Below are positions 55,929 to 64,000 of a DNA stretch of 64,000 nt, piece by piece. Source of the stretch: Ardenticatenales bacterium (GTDB lineage: Bacteria; Chloroflexota; Anaerolineae; Epilineales; Epilineaceae). A program made the translations under genes and the position numbers. The notes under the pieces are model-generated. The model had not been told where the DNA came from and did no database searches. It saw only the letters and a list, made by a program, of their open reading frames with translations. Numbering within the stretch: position 1 is the stretch's first letter; each line of letters starts with the position of its first letter. The stretch is from positions 1 through 64,000 of the forward strand of contig JADYYS010000059.1 of NCBI GenBank assembly GCA_020853525.1, in the 5' to 3' direction.

Positions 55929-58559
55929 TCAGGGCACCGGCGGCGGCGGTGGCGGCAGGTTCGTCGGTGCCGGCGGCGGGCCGCCCGGGGTGGGCGGGTT
56001 CGGGCCGGGCGGAATCGCGGTCGGATTGTAGGGATAGGGTGTCGGGACGGCCGGGCCGCCGGGCTGCCACGGGCCGTGGCTCGGGACGCCCGGGCAGCCG
56101 ATGACCGGGCCGGCGAAGGCGAACGGTCCGATGATCGGGAATCCGGGACTGGCCGCCGATTCGTCGCCCGGGATGTCGACGCCGAACTGCGTCGCCGTCC
56201 GCTCGATCTTCACGACGGCCAGGCCGACGACGTTGCGGGCGATCCGATTCGCCTCGTCGTACGTCAGATGCTCCCAGTAGACGGCGCTGATGACGGCCGA
56301 GCCCTTGAATCCCTCGGGCAGGATGCCCAGGTCGCCCGCCACGTCCAGGTACTCCACTTGCTTCTCGTTCAGCTTCTCGCACAGGCTGTTGATCAGGCCG
56401 TTCTGGTCGTAGATGTAGATGATGAAGTCCGTGAACCCCGGCACCGGCACGACGTTGTTGATCGCCAGCTCCGTGGACAGGCCGGTCCCGCGAACGTCCT
56501 TGAAAAAGCTCGGGATGCCGACCCGACCGACACCGGAGTAGAGACCGCCGTAGCCGCTGCCGGTCTGCCAGTCGTACGCCCGCTGTTCGGGGAACATGGC
56601 ATAGCTCATCGCCTCCAGCGCCGCCGTCCGCGTTGCGTCGCCGTACTTGGTGAGCGTCACGACGCCCGTCACGTTCGGCGCCTGGATGCCGGGCTGGCCG
56701 GGCATGAACCAGTCCTGGCTCTCGACGCGCACCGCACCCACCCAATTGCCGGGGAGCGCGCTGATGATCGGCAGGAAGAAGCCGGCGCTGCCGCCCGGGC
56801 AGATCCAGTCCACGAGCGTGTTGATGATCCCGCCGGAGCGGTCGAGGAAGTAGACCTTCACCTTGGCGTTGTGGATCTGGCTGAGGTTCTGAACCTGGAC
56901 GAGCGCGTCCCAGCCCTGGTACTCCGAGTACGTCAGCGGTCCGTAGGCCACCTGGCTGCCGGTCGTGAAGTACGGCGCGCCCTCATAGCTGTACTTCAGC
57001 TCGGACGGGTTGCCGGTATAGCTCATCAGGACGTCCTGGCCGATGTTGTCCACGACGATGGACACCGGTTGGCTGGCCCGGACGTAGGCGCTGCCGACGA
57101 AGTTCGGGCCGACGCAGCTTGCCGCATCGAACTGGTGCGTCTCGCCCGGCGCCAGCGTCGCCACGTCGCAGACGCGCGGGCGGTTGCAGTCGTCCTGCGC
57201 CTTGAACCAGATCTCGAGCGACGTGCACTCGTAGCCGCCGTTCTGGATGTAGAGCCAGCTCGTGAAGCCGCCCTCGTCCGCATAGATGAGCGGAGCGAAG
57301 AACGCGAAGCCGTTGTACACGGGGTCGTACGTGCCGAGCTGCTCGTCGGCGATGCCGGCGTAGCCGCCGGTCACGTTCACGAGCGGGTTCTGGTCGCCCG
57401 GGCACTTGCGCACGACCTCGACCGCCAGGCTGGCGCCTGCATAGCGGCGGAAGTCGAAGCTGTAGGTGGTCGTCTGCCAGACGCCGTACGTGTTGAACGC
57501 CTGCTTGAAGCGCCGGTAGTTGTCGCAGTTCCCGACGACGTCATGGAAGAGCGCCTCGCACAAGAGGTCGGCAAACACGTCGCCGCTCGGGCCGCCGGAC
57601 GGGTAGGTCCCGATCGCCGGCGCGCTGAACACCATGCCGCTCTTCGATCGTCCCGGCAGCTGCGCGCCGATGAAGTTCCACGTGCTGCCCGGCGCGAGAA
57701 GCCCCGAGCACTCGACCTTGAGCGGCCCCGTGCACTGCGGCGGGCAGAAGCCCGGCGCGCCCCAGACCATGAGCAGCGCCTTCGACGGCCACGCCCCGAC
57801 GTTCTGGGCTTCGATGATCGTGTTGCAGACGTTGTCGTTGGCTTCGTAGTTCAGGATCGGGAGGTGGATCTGGCGGCCGGTCGGGATCTCACAGCACGGC
57901 GGCGGCGGCACCGGCCCGCCCGGCACGACCGGCGGCGGCGGCGGCACGACCGGCCCGCCCCGCGGCCCGGTCGGCTGGTAGAACCCGAAGTCGGCGCGGC
58001 CGCTGCAGCACCACAGGAGCGAGAAGTCCCGCAGCTCGAGGTCACGCGAAGTCGGCGTCGTCGGAACGTACTTCTCGTCGACGGCCACGACCTCGACATG
58101 ATAGACGGGGCCGAGCGGCAGGAGCGGGAAGCGATAGTACCCATCCTGATTGGTGACGGTCTCGCCGATCACCTGCCCGGTCTGGGCATCCGACAGCCGC
58201 ACGACGACGTTCGGCAGCCGCCAGTCGCCGCTGTTCGACTCGTAACGCCCGTTGCGGTTGTTGTCCACGTAGCTGTTGCCGACGACCTTCAACGCCGTGC
58301 AGCGCGTGAAGTCGTCGTTCGGCGTGTCGCCCTCCGCCGGCCGGACGCCGGGCGGCATCTCGGCGCCGCTCGGCCCGCTCGGGCAGTTCGGCGTCGCCTC
58401 GGCTTGCGGCGCCGCGGCCCGTGGATCACTCACCTGTGCATCGTCGGCTGCGCGGACGGCGACGCCGCCACTGCTGTTCGCCCCGAACATGAATGCGCCG
58501 AATGTGAACGCCGCGATTCCCCACGCTGCCGGAGCAACGCGCCCCAGTCGCTTGACCAT
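55929..58559 (-). CDS. secreted protein with SdrD-B-like domain and the shared C-terminal module
   Basis: The 876-residue exported protein has AGGAG 7 bases before the ATG. Approximate layout: signal peptide 1-38; an SdrD/SpaA-type B domain about 88-195 with the calcium-loop start GNSYVDNNRNGRYE and a DGYYRFPLLPLG strand; a Pro/Gly linker 197-222; the four-unit module 228-810; and a Pro-rich end. The module begins RQIHLPILNYEAND and ends PGDESA, the same landmarks as in the two giant DUF11 proteins 30 kb away. So the module exists independently of DUF11 repeats. No sortase motif is seen. A surface or extracellular role is inferred. Confidence 0.82.
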   Translation of the reverse strand: MVKRLGRVAPAAWGIAAFTFGAFMFGANSSGGVAVRAADDAQVSDPRAAAPQAEATPNCPSGPSGAEMPPGVRPAEGDTPNDDFTRCTALKVVGNSYVDNNRNGRYESNSGDWRLPNVVVRLSDAQTGQVIGETVTNQDGYYRFPLLPLGPVYHVEVVAVDEKYVPTTPTSRDLELRDFSLLWCCSGRADFGFYQPTGPRGGPVVPPPPPVVPGGPVPPPPCCEIPTGRQIHLPILNYEANDNVCNTIIEAQNVGAWPSKALLMVWGAPGFCPPQCTGPLKVECSGLLAPGSTWNFIGAQLPGRSKSGMVFSAPAIGTYPSGGPSGDVFADLLCEALFHDVVGNCDNYRRFKQAFNTYGVWQTTTYSFDFRRYAGASLAVEVVRKCPGDQNPLVNVTGGYAGIADEQLGTYDPVYNGFAFFAPLIYADEGGFTSWLYIQNGGYECTSLEIWFKAQDDCNRPRVCDVATLAPGETHQFDAASCVGPNFVGSAYVRASQPVSIVVDNIGQDVLMSYTGNPSELKYSYEGAPYFTTGSQVAYGPLTYSEYQGWDALVQVQNLSQIHNAKVKVYFLDRSGGIINTLVDWICPGGSAGFFLPIISALPGNWVGAVRVESQDWFMPGQPGIQAPNVTGVVTLTKYGDATRTAALEAMSYAMFPEQRAYDWQTGSGYGGLYSGVGRVGIPSFFKDVRGTGLSTELAINNVVPVPGFTDFIIYIYDQNGLINSLCEKLNEKQVEYLDVAGDLGILPEGFKGSAVISAVYWEHLTYDEANRIARNVVGLAVVKIERTATQFGVDIPGDESAASPGFPIIGPFAFAGPVIGCPGVPSHGPWQPGGPAVPTPYPYNPTAIPPGPNPPTPGGPPPAPTNLPPPPPPVP

Positions 58560-58719
58560 TGCCCACTCCTGATGATGCCAAGTACATCGGGTCGACGGTT
58601 GATGCGTCGACAGCGGCGGGCAGGCGCGCGACTTCGGGGGGGATAACGGCGGCCGGACAATCCGTGTTACGCCCGGCTAACCAGGCACGCACGTGATGCG
58701 ACAACCACCGATCCCCGCC

Positions 58720-58973
58720 CCCCCGTATTCGCCGACCACCATCCCCGGCCCACACGCATTCGCCGACCACCATCCCCGGCCCACACCCGCCCCACCGGCC
58801 CACACGAACCCGGGCACGATCGTCTCGTTGGGTGGCGGGGAGAGGATGGCCCGGGGCCTACGGGGCAGGCACGGGGACCTGCCCCTACCGGGCGTCGATT
58901 GCGTGTGGGCCGGGGATGGTGGTCGGCGATTGCGTGTGGGCCGGGGATGGGTGGGTCGGCGAATACGGGGGGG
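58720..58973. repeat. long inverted repeat made of 31-bp direct-repeat units, upstream of the RAYT gene
   Basis: The left arm (58720-58790) holds two direct copies of a 31-bp unit beginning ATTCGCCGACCACC. The right arm (58901-58973) holds two copies in the opposite orientation, with one small difference (CCACCCATCC for CCACCATCC). The 110-bp interior contains the REP-like hairpin. The rest of the 58560-59072 gap shows no gene. Confidence 0.75.
58862..58888 (-). repeat. REP-like element with GTAG head
   Basis: On the minus strand the sequence starts GTAG and continues as an imperfect hairpin, GGGGCAGG...CCTGCCCC with a short CCCCG loop region. This is the known build of REP elements mobilised by RAYTs. 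It lies 184 bp upstream of a RAYT gene. Confidence 0.65.
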
Positions 58974-59072
58974 CCGTTGTAGGTGGGGATCGGCGCTTGC
59001 GACGACATCGTGTCGCGAGCGTGTCCGAATCGCCGTTGTCGGTGAGATCGGAGTGCGGGTAGGCTCGGAGCC

Positions 59073-59573
59073 ATGAAGGATGGCGAGCGATGGCGCCGGC
59101 GGTCGATCCGGTTGCTGTGTTACGACTACGCGGCGGCGGGTGCGTACTTCGTTACGATCGTCACACAGGACAGGGCGCCAATCCTCGGGACGGTCGTCAA
59201 CGGGCGGGCGAAGTGCACGGTGGCGGGCCGGATGGTATGGGAAGTCTGGAGTGCGCTGCCGTCGGTCTATCCGTGCGTACAGGTCGACACGTTCGTCGTC
59301 ATGCCCGACCACGTGCATGGAATACTCGTTCTTGCGCCCAGGGTGATGTCGGATGATGAGGCGCTCGAGGTGATATCGTTGCCAACGATCGTCGGTTTGT
59401 TCAAGTCGATGACAACGAAACATTACATCGATGGCGTCAATACGCACGGATGGCCATCATTTCGCGTACGGCTGTGGCAGCGAAACTACTACGAACGCAT
59501 CGTCCGCGATGACGACGCGCTCGATCGCATCCGCCGCTACATCCTCGCGAACCCGGCTCAATGGCGTCGTTGA
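59073..59573 (+). CDS. REP-associated tyrosine transposase (RAYT, Y1/HUH family)
   Basis: The 166-residue product has the IS200-like Y1 transposase core in the RAYT form: RRSIRL..YDY...GAYFVTI at the start, the HUH metal site in VMPDHVHGILV, a SLPTIVGLFKSMTTK segment, and the catalytic tyrosine helix RNYYERIVRDDDALDRIRRYI ending NPAQW. Length fits single-domain RAYTs. Such proteins nick at the GTAG head of REP hairpins and are usually single-copy, domesticated genes rather than free transposons. The start follows a GGAG. Codon use looks similar to that of its neighbours. Confidence 0.88.
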   Translation: MKDGERWRRRSIRLLCYDYAAAGAYFVTIVTQDRAPILGTVVNGRAKCTVAGRMVWEVWSALPSVYPCVQVDTFVVMPDHVHGILVLAPRVMSDDEALEVISLPTIVGLFKSMTTKHYIDGVNTHGWPSFRVRLWQRNYYERIVRDDDALDRIRRYILANPAQWRR

Positions 59574-59603
59574 TCGCGCGACGGACCGTGGGTGATCGGC
59601 GCC

Positions 59604-59648
59604 GGAACCATCCACGGTTCGGACCGGAACCTTCTACGGTTTCGGGCA
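59604..59648. repeat. tandem short hairpins after the RAYT gene
   Basis: Two adjacent approximately 22-bp units of the form GGAACC-(A/T)TC(C/T)AC-GGTT(C/T) follow the RAYT stop. Each can form a short hairpin, and no T-run follows. They differ from the REP-like hairpins. Confidence 0.5.
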
Positions 59649-59748
59649 AGATCATGGACGATCCGGTGACGAACGACCTGTGGAACGCGCCGCTCGCCCG
59701 ATCCGTCGATCCGGCCGACACGGGCGGATGCCGCCGGTGAGACGCACG

Positions 59749-59780
59749 AAAAGGCGGGGGCTGCCGAAGCAACCCCCGCC
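59749..59780 (-). terminator. intrinsic terminator of the Tyr-rich exported protein gene
   Basis: On the minus strand GGCGGGGGTTGC pairs with GCAGCCCCCGCC around a TTCG tetraloop and is followed by TTTTCG. It lies about 150 bp beyond the stop of the gene. Confidence 0.75.
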
Positions 59781-59856
59781 CTTCACGATCCGATCATCGA
59801 CCAGCCCTGCGCCCTGCCGCACCCATGCGGTCAAGCGGCCGACGCAAGAGGGCTAG

Positions 59857-59927
59857 TACACCACCACTGAACATGCCTTGGGCGGCGACCAGATTGGGGA
59901 GTCCCAAGAATCTACAGTGGTGCTGTA
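59857..59927. mobile_element. 71-bp MITE with CTAG target duplication
   Basis: The inverted ends TACACCACCACTG and TACAGCACCACTG differ at one of 13 positions. The element is bounded by CTAG on both sides (59853-59856 and 59928-59931). An inner CTTGGG/CCCAAG pair extends the fold. CTAG duplications are typical of some IS5-group transposases; no transposase is encoded here. Confidence 0.6.
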
Positions 59928-60821
59928 CTAGTACCGCATCCAGTACCCCTGCCACTGCCACTGCGACTGGTAGCACCGGCAGTTGTTGTTGTAGGCGTAC
60001 CGGCTCTGCCACAGGTAGCCCGGCCGGTAGCCGACGGTCGATCCGTAGCACTGGTTCGTGTACGAGCGGAGCGTCGGCACCCACTGCTGGCACCCCTGCT
60101 GGTAGGGCAGGTAGTACCACATGCCCTGGCTCTGGTAGCAGCTGTTGTTCAGCTGGTTGCCGTTGTAGCCGTAGAAGTAGGCCAGGTTGGAGCTGATCCA
60201 CGGCTGGCGGATGTAGGCCGCCATGCTGTTGCAGAGGTTGTAGTAGTTGTTGGAGTACTGGCGGTAGACGTTGTAGCTGTTGTAGAACATCGCGCCGGTG
60301 TTGTAGCCGTAGGCGCTCCAGTTGTCCGGCGAGGCGCCCGACAGCATCGATGCGCCCCCGAGCGCGGCGTCGCTCGCCGCGCCGTCGCCTTCGGTCACGG
60401 CGCCGCCCGGACCGGGCAGGCCGATGACCGGGTTGACCGCGCCGTCGGGCAGCGCTGCCATCGTCACCTCGAAGTCGGGCGACAGCGTGACCTCGCCGCG
60501 CTCGATGAGCGTGTTCGAGTCCGCCATGGCCGCACGGTAGTCGTCCAGGTACGCCTGGCTCACGCCGAGCGTCTCGGCCGTCGCGTCGTCACGGAGCTGC
60601 ATCGTGCCGTCTTCGGCGACGTACAGGTACGGCTCCATCCGCTGGACGAGGTCGAGTACGTCGGCCATTTCGGCCGCGTCGACGATGTGGGCGGCGTCCA
60701 TGCGCTCGGTCTGCGCCGGGACACCGGCGGGCGCCATCTGCGCCTGGGCGGTGCCGGCCGCGAATCCAGCCGTGCCAAGCACGGCGGCCGCGGCGACAAA
60801 CAGCAAGTGGGTCCGGTTCAT
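59928..60821 (-). CDS. exported protein with Tyr/Asn/Gln/Trp-rich low-complexity tail
   Basis: The 297-residue product has a signal peptide (MNRTHLLFVAAAAVLGTAGF...AQA) and TGGAGGT 9 bases before the ATG. A helical acidic middle (about 40-160) follows. The last approximately 130 residues contain about 25 Tyr, many Asn and Gln, several Trp and 6 Cys, but no Asp, Glu, Lys or His. No family is recognised. The tail resembles prion-like or amyloid/adhesive low-complexity sequences and could make a surface or matrix polymer, possibly cross-linked through Cys or Tyr (inference). Its stop codon lies within the CTAG target duplication of the adjacent MITE. Confidence 0.75.
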   Translation of the reverse strand: MNRTHLLFVAAAAVLGTAGFAAGTAQAQMAPAGVPAQTERMDAAHIVDAAEMADVLDLVQRMEPYLYVAEDGTMQLRDDATAETLGVSQAYLDDYRAAMADSNTLIERGEVTLSPDFEVTMAALPDGAVNPVIGLPGPGGAVTEGDGAASDAALGGASMLSGASPDNWSAYGYNTGAMFYNSYNVYRQYSNNYYNLCNSMAAYIRQPWISSNLAYFYGYNGNQLNNSCYQSQGMWYYLPYQQGCQQWVPTLRSYTNQCYGSTVGYRPGYLWQSRYAYNNNCRCYQSQWQWQGYWMRY

Positions 60822-61036
60822 CAGGTCATACCTCCATCGGGAAACCAGGGTGCCTTGGCGGCGGACGGACGGATGGGCAGGAGCTCGACCGATGGTCGAT
60901 GCCGCCCGTTGAGGCGGCAGACCCGACGCCGGATAGGATAGCAGGATTCGTGCGATCCCTGAAGGGCGAACGCGATACCGACGATCATGGGCGGACGCGC
61001 CTCCAGGCAACCCATGCCCGGCCGTCATGCCCTCAG

Positions 61037-62389
61037 CTAACGGCGGCGCGCCGACCCCGTTACGCGGTCCGGCCGCTGCCGAAACCGTTCGAACACCTCC
61101 GACGCCTCGGCCGGGTCATGGTCCACCTGGAGGAAGCCGTCGGCGTCCAGGCGCGCGCCCGCCGCGACGAGCGCGCCGCCGACGACGTTGGCTGCCCGCA
61201 ACACCAGGCCGTCCGGACCGGCAGCCGCCGTCACCCCCGGCAGCGGAAGCCCGACGCCGCCGAGCCCACGCCAGCCGTTCACCGGATGGCACGCCACGAA
61301 GCCCGCCGCGCCGCGCGGTGCCCAGCCGACGCACAGCTCGACGCCCGTGGTCTCGACGAACGCGCGCGCCAGCATCGGCGGCACGGGCCCGCCGACCAGC
61401 CAGCCACGGACGGACCGCAGCTCGGCTTGCGGGAGCTCGGGCGCCGCCACCAGCCGTGCCACGGCGGCGACGTCGGACACGACCCAGGCGGGCCGAAAGT
61501 AGCGGAGCGCATCCACGGCATCCGCCGGCTGCCACGATCCGGGCAGTGCCACGCGCGCCCGCAGCGCCGGTGCCGCGCCGAGCGCGGCGACGACGCCGAG
61601 CGGTGACGCCAGCGGCGCGAGGACGAGCCACGTGTCGTCACCCGGGCTGGTGTCCGTGAGCCAGGCCGTCATCATCTGCGCCCCGGCCGCGAGCTCGGGC
61701 GCGCCGTAGCGCACACCGTCGACCTCGATCGCCCCCGCCCGCACGGCCTCGTCGGCGGTAGGCGACGCCGGACCGTCGCCGGCGACCCAGCGCTGCCATG
61801 GGACGGCGTTCGGGAAGGCGGCAACGGGACGGTGCATCCGATTGCCGTCCCCAAGGCGGGCCAGCAACCGCAGCCCGAAGCGCAGCTCGCGCAGCGGGTC
61901 GACGGTGACGATCCGGGGAAGCGGCCCCCCCGACCGTTGCATCGCCTGTGCGAACGGCAGCGCCTCCCGGTCGAGGATGATCGCCAGCGGTGCGCCGAGC
62001 CGAACGCTCAGCTCCGCAGCGGCGGACACGTCGGCGCCGTCGACCGGCGCCACGACGCGGCCCGCCCTGAGCCCGCCGACGACGACGGCGAGCAGCGTCG
62101 GCCCGGGCGGAAGCGCCACGAGGATCGGCCGCCCGTCCGCCGCGGGCTCACGGCCCAGCGCCGCGGCCACGGCGTCGGCCAACGCGTTCAGCGCAGCGTA
62201 GTGCAGTGCCCGCCGCCCATCCGTGACGGCCGGGAACGTCGGCGCGACGGCGGCAGCGTCGGCGAGGATGCCTGCGAAGTCCCCCGCGGCGGCGTCAAGG
62301 GCGTACGGCACGCCGGGCTCGTAGTGCGCGAGCCAGGGCGTCTGGGGCGGCCCTGTGCGTTCGCGATTGTCGGGATTGGACTTCGACAT
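61037..62389 (-). CDS. degenerate ANL-superfamily (acyl-CoA synthetase-like) protein
   Basis: The 450-residue product opens like long-chain acyl-CoA ligases (PWLAHYEPGVPYALD, then LPPGPTLLAVVVGGLRAGRVVAPVDG). However, the AMP-binding loop expected near the middle (SGTTG-type) is replaced by DDTWLVLAPLASPLG. The Y(G)xTE motif reads GWAPRGA, the STGD motif reads DADGFLQVDHD, and the C-terminal lysine domain is missing (usual length 500-560). It therefore probably cannot adenylate. It could be an inactive paralogue retained for binding, or an old pseudogene without frameshifts. No ribosome site was obvious before the ATG at 62389. Confidence 0.7.
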   Translation of the reverse strand: MSKSNPDNRERTGPPQTPWLAHYEPGVPYALDAAAGDFAGILADAAAVAPTFPAVTDGRRALHYAALNALADAVAAALGREPAADGRPILVALPPGPTLLAVVVGGLRAGRVVAPVDGADVSAAAELSVRLGAPLAIILDREALPFAQAMQRSGGPLPRIVTVDPLRELRFGLRLLARLGDGNRMHRPVAAFPNAVPWQRWVAGDGPASPTADEAVRAGAIEVDGVRYGAPELAAGAQMMTAWLTDTSPGDDTWLVLAPLASPLGVVAALGAAPALRARVALPGSWQPADAVDALRYFRPAWVVSDVAAVARLVAAPELPQAELRSVRGWLVGGPVPPMLARAFVETTGVELCVGWAPRGAAGFVACHPVNGWRGLGGVGLPLPGVTAAAGPDGLVLRAANVVGGALVAAGARLDADGFLQVDHDPAEASEVFERFRQRPDRVTGSARRR

Positions 62390-62543
62390 GGGAAACCGAT
62401 CCTGCGAGCAGGGGGCGATTCGTTCCGGCAGGGGGACGATCACAGGCGTCGATCGTCGAGGCCGCCCGCGGCCGACTTTGGCCGGCGACGCACGGCACGC
62501 GAGCCGGCGCACGCTAACGCTACCACGACCGAAGGCGACTGTG

Positions 62544-62549
62544 TATAAT
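62544..62549 (+). promoter_or_regulatory. -10 element of the rpsB-tsf operon
   Basis: TATAAT preceded directly by TG lies 130 bp before rpsB, predicting an approximately 125-nt leader. Long leaders before rpsB are known sites of S2 autoregulation in other bacteria; nothing specific to that mechanism was identified here. Confidence 0.5.
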
Positions 62550-62679
62550 GCCCGATCGGCCTGCCGGATGCGTCCGCGGCCGAGCGCATCCGCGCGCCAT
62601 CTCACACGCCTCCCACCCTTCGTGACCGGCCGAGCGCCGGCCCTGGGCGGCGGACGACGAACGAAAGGGACCGAATTCG

Positions 62680-63468
62680 ATGAGCCTGGCCACGATGAAA
62701 GAGCTGTTGGAAGCGGGTGTCCACTTCGGACACTACACGCGCCGTTGGAACCCGAAGATGCGCCCGTTCATCTTCACCGAGCGCAACGGGATCCACATTC
62801 TCGACCTCGCGCAGACCGTCGAGAAGCTGACGGAGGCGACCGATGCGGTGCGCGCCGTGGCGGCGAGGGGCGGCACCGTGCTGTTCGTCGGCACGAAGAA
62901 GCAGGCGGCGAGCAGCTTGCAGGAAGCGGCTGATCGCTGCGGTTCGCCGTACGTCATCGACCGCTGGCTCGGCGGGATGCTGACGAACTGGCAGACGATG
63001 CGCGCACGCGTCGGCACGCTCCTCGACCTCGAGAACCGGCGCGACCGCGGCGAGTTCGCGATGCTCTCCAAGCGCGAGCAGCTGACGATCGAGCGCAAGA
63101 TCGAGAAGCTGAACAAGCGTCTCGGCGGCATCAAGCACATGCACGACCTGCCCGACATCATGTATGTGGTCGACACCCGGCGCGAGCATCTCGCCGTCGG
63201 CGAGGCGAACAAGCTCAAGGTGCCGATCGCCGCGATCGTCGACACGAACTGCGACCCGGACCCGATCACGTACGTGATCCCGTCCAACGACGACGCGATC
63301 CGCGCGCTCAAGTTGATCACGGACAAGATCGCCGACGCGATCATCGAGGGCCGGACGGAGCGCGAGAGCACCGCCGGAGACGGCGGGCCGAGCGACGACG
63401 TCGACACGACGAAGCGGGTGTACGACCCGTTCGACGACGAGGCGGTCGAGGACGACGACGAGGACTAG
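62680..63468 (+). CDS. rpsB: 30S ribosomal protein S2
   Basis: The 262-residue S2 has the typical opening [31 protein letters not shown] near residue 68, [13 protein letters not shown], the zinc-free coiled-coil region [12 protein letters not shown], and [25 protein letters not shown]. An acidic C-terminal tail (VEDDDED) extends beyond the core. GAAAGGGA precedes the ATG. It lies immediately before tsf, the conserved order. Confidence 0.96.
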   Translation: MSLATMKELLEAGVHFGHYTRRWNPKMRPFIFTERNGIHILDLAQTVEKLTEATDAVRAVAARGGTVLFVGTKKQAASSLQEAADRCGSPYVIDRWLGGMLTNWQTMRARVGTLLDLENRRDRGEFAMLSKREQLTIERKIEKLNKRLGGIKHMHDLPDIMYVVDTRREHLAVGEANKLKVPIAAIVDTNCDPDPITYVIPSNDDAIRALKLITDKIADAIIEGRTERESTAGDGGPSDDVDTTKRVYDPFDDEAVEDDDED

Positions 63469-63590
63469 CCGTCCGGCCGTCCGCCGGTTGTCGTCGTTTG
63501 GACAGATGAACCCCCTGATTTCACGAGAGACGACCGTCCGGCATGCCGGGCGGCCGTGACACGGCACGCCAGACAAGGAGCACAGATACG

Positions 63591-64000
63591 ATGGTCACCA
63601 CAGACATGATCCGCCAGCTGCGTGAGCGCACCGGCGCGGGCATCCTGGATGCCAAGAAGGCCCTCGACGCGAACGACGGCGACATCGAGAAGGCGATCCA
63701 GCAGCTGCGGGAGCAGGGCTTGGCCAAGGCGGCCAAGAAGGCGATGCGCGAGGCGGCCGAGGGCCGGGTCTACAGCTACATCCACGGGGATCCGGGCCGC
63801 GTCGGCGTCCTCGTCGAGGTGAACTGCGAGACGGATTTCGTCGCCCGCACGCCGACGTTCCAGGCGCTGTGTCACAGCATCGCGCTGCAGATCGCGGCGG
63901 CGAATCCGAGCTTCGTCTCGCCGGACGAGATTCCGGCCGAGGTGCTGGAGAACGAGCGCTACACGCTCCTCAAGCAGCTCGAGGGCGAGAACAAGCCGGC
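63591..64000 (+). CDS. tsf: elongation factor Ts (N-terminal part, runs off the window)
   Basis: The first 136 codons are present. The UBA-like N-terminal domain (MIRQLRERTGAGILDAKKALDANDGDIEKA) and the core signature VEVNCETDFVARTPTF identify EF-Ts, the nucleotide exchange factor for EF-Tu. AAGGAG lies 10 bases before the ATG. The ORF track misses it because the frame has no stop inside the window. The 122-bp gap after rpsB contains an imperfect inverted repeat (GCCGTCCGGCC...CCGGGCGGCC) of unclear role. Confidence 0.96.
   Translation, partial: MVTTDMIRQLRERTGAGILDAKKALDANDGDIEKAIQQLREQGLAKAAKKAMREAAEGRVYSYIHGDPGRVGVLVEVNCETDFVARTPTFQALCHSIALQIAAANPSFVSPDEIPAEVLENERYTLLKQLEGENKP

Noticed and set aside
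58720-58973. CRISPR array
   Set aside because: The 31-bp units occur only twice per arm, directly abutting and in inverted orientation, with no spacers and no cas genes.
59853-59931. Integron attC site
   Set aside because: The palindrome lacks the GTTRRRY/RYYYAAC core pairs. The structure fits a MITE with CTAG duplication.

Overview
This is a roughly 70 percent GC bacterial chromosome segment with very dense coding. Its style suggests a Chloroflexota (Anaerolineae-like) organism. The clues are large secreted proteins built from seven-bladed propellers and DUF11 repeats, Pro/Thr-rich linkers that end in a short LPL/LPI tail, and a mre-PBP2-min-rodA operon. The phylum call is inference; no rRNA or other decisive marker lies in the window.

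Layout. 0.2-4.2 kb: a broken DUF6194 gene, a DUF805 membrane protein, a secreted SBBP propeller protein, a SnoaL-like protein and a small GlsB/YeaQ-type membrane protein. 4.3-26.8 kb (minus): two giant secreted proteins of 4690 and 2792 residues, separated by 51 bp. They are a diverged tandem duplication of about 6.6-7.1 kb, with the N-terminal halves replaced or extended; a CHRD domain is nested inside one DUF11 repeat of the shorter copy. 27.4-32.6 kb (plus, divergent): two tandem paralogous exported proteins of unknown function and a secreted FG-GAP propeller protein with a long Thr/Pro linker. The divergent intergenic region between the arms carries a perfect 26-bp palindrome, CGGAT sites phased at 10 bp, and a shared inverted 11-mer. 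32.7-34.8 kb: an SDR oxidoreductase, a CAP-like membrane protein and tRNA-Asp with its own promoter and terminator.

35.1-45.4 kb (minus): a tightly packed cell-shape/division operon, mreB-mreC-mreD-mrdA-minC-minD-minE-rodA-gltX-ltaE, with several ATGA/GTGA/TGATG overlaps. 45.6-55.7 kb: ribosomal protein L25, a family 2 glycosyltransferase, a rhomboid protease, RecJ, a class II photolyase, a YihY-type membrane protein and a PEP-synthase/rifampin-phosphotransferase-like enzyme. 55.9-58.6 kb: a third secreted protein carrying the same C-terminal module as the two giants. 58.7-59.6 kb: a RAYT (REP-associated tyrosine transposase) gene preceded by a long inverted repeat that encloses a GTAG-headed REP-like hairpin; a second REP-like hairpin lies between minC and minD. 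59.9-62.4 kb: an exported protein with a Tyr/Asn/Gln/Trp-rich, acid- and lysine-free tail, and an ANL-superfamily protein that has lost its catalytic motifs. 62.7-64.0 kb: rpsB and the start of tsf.

The most unusual content is the surface-protein system. At least three exported proteins share a module of about 585 residues made of four degenerate repeats of one unit. The short LPL/LPI tails of the propeller proteins resemble the first strand of that unit. Two non-autonomous palindromic elements, one with a TA and one with a CTAG target duplication, each sit exactly on the stop codon of a minus-strand gene.
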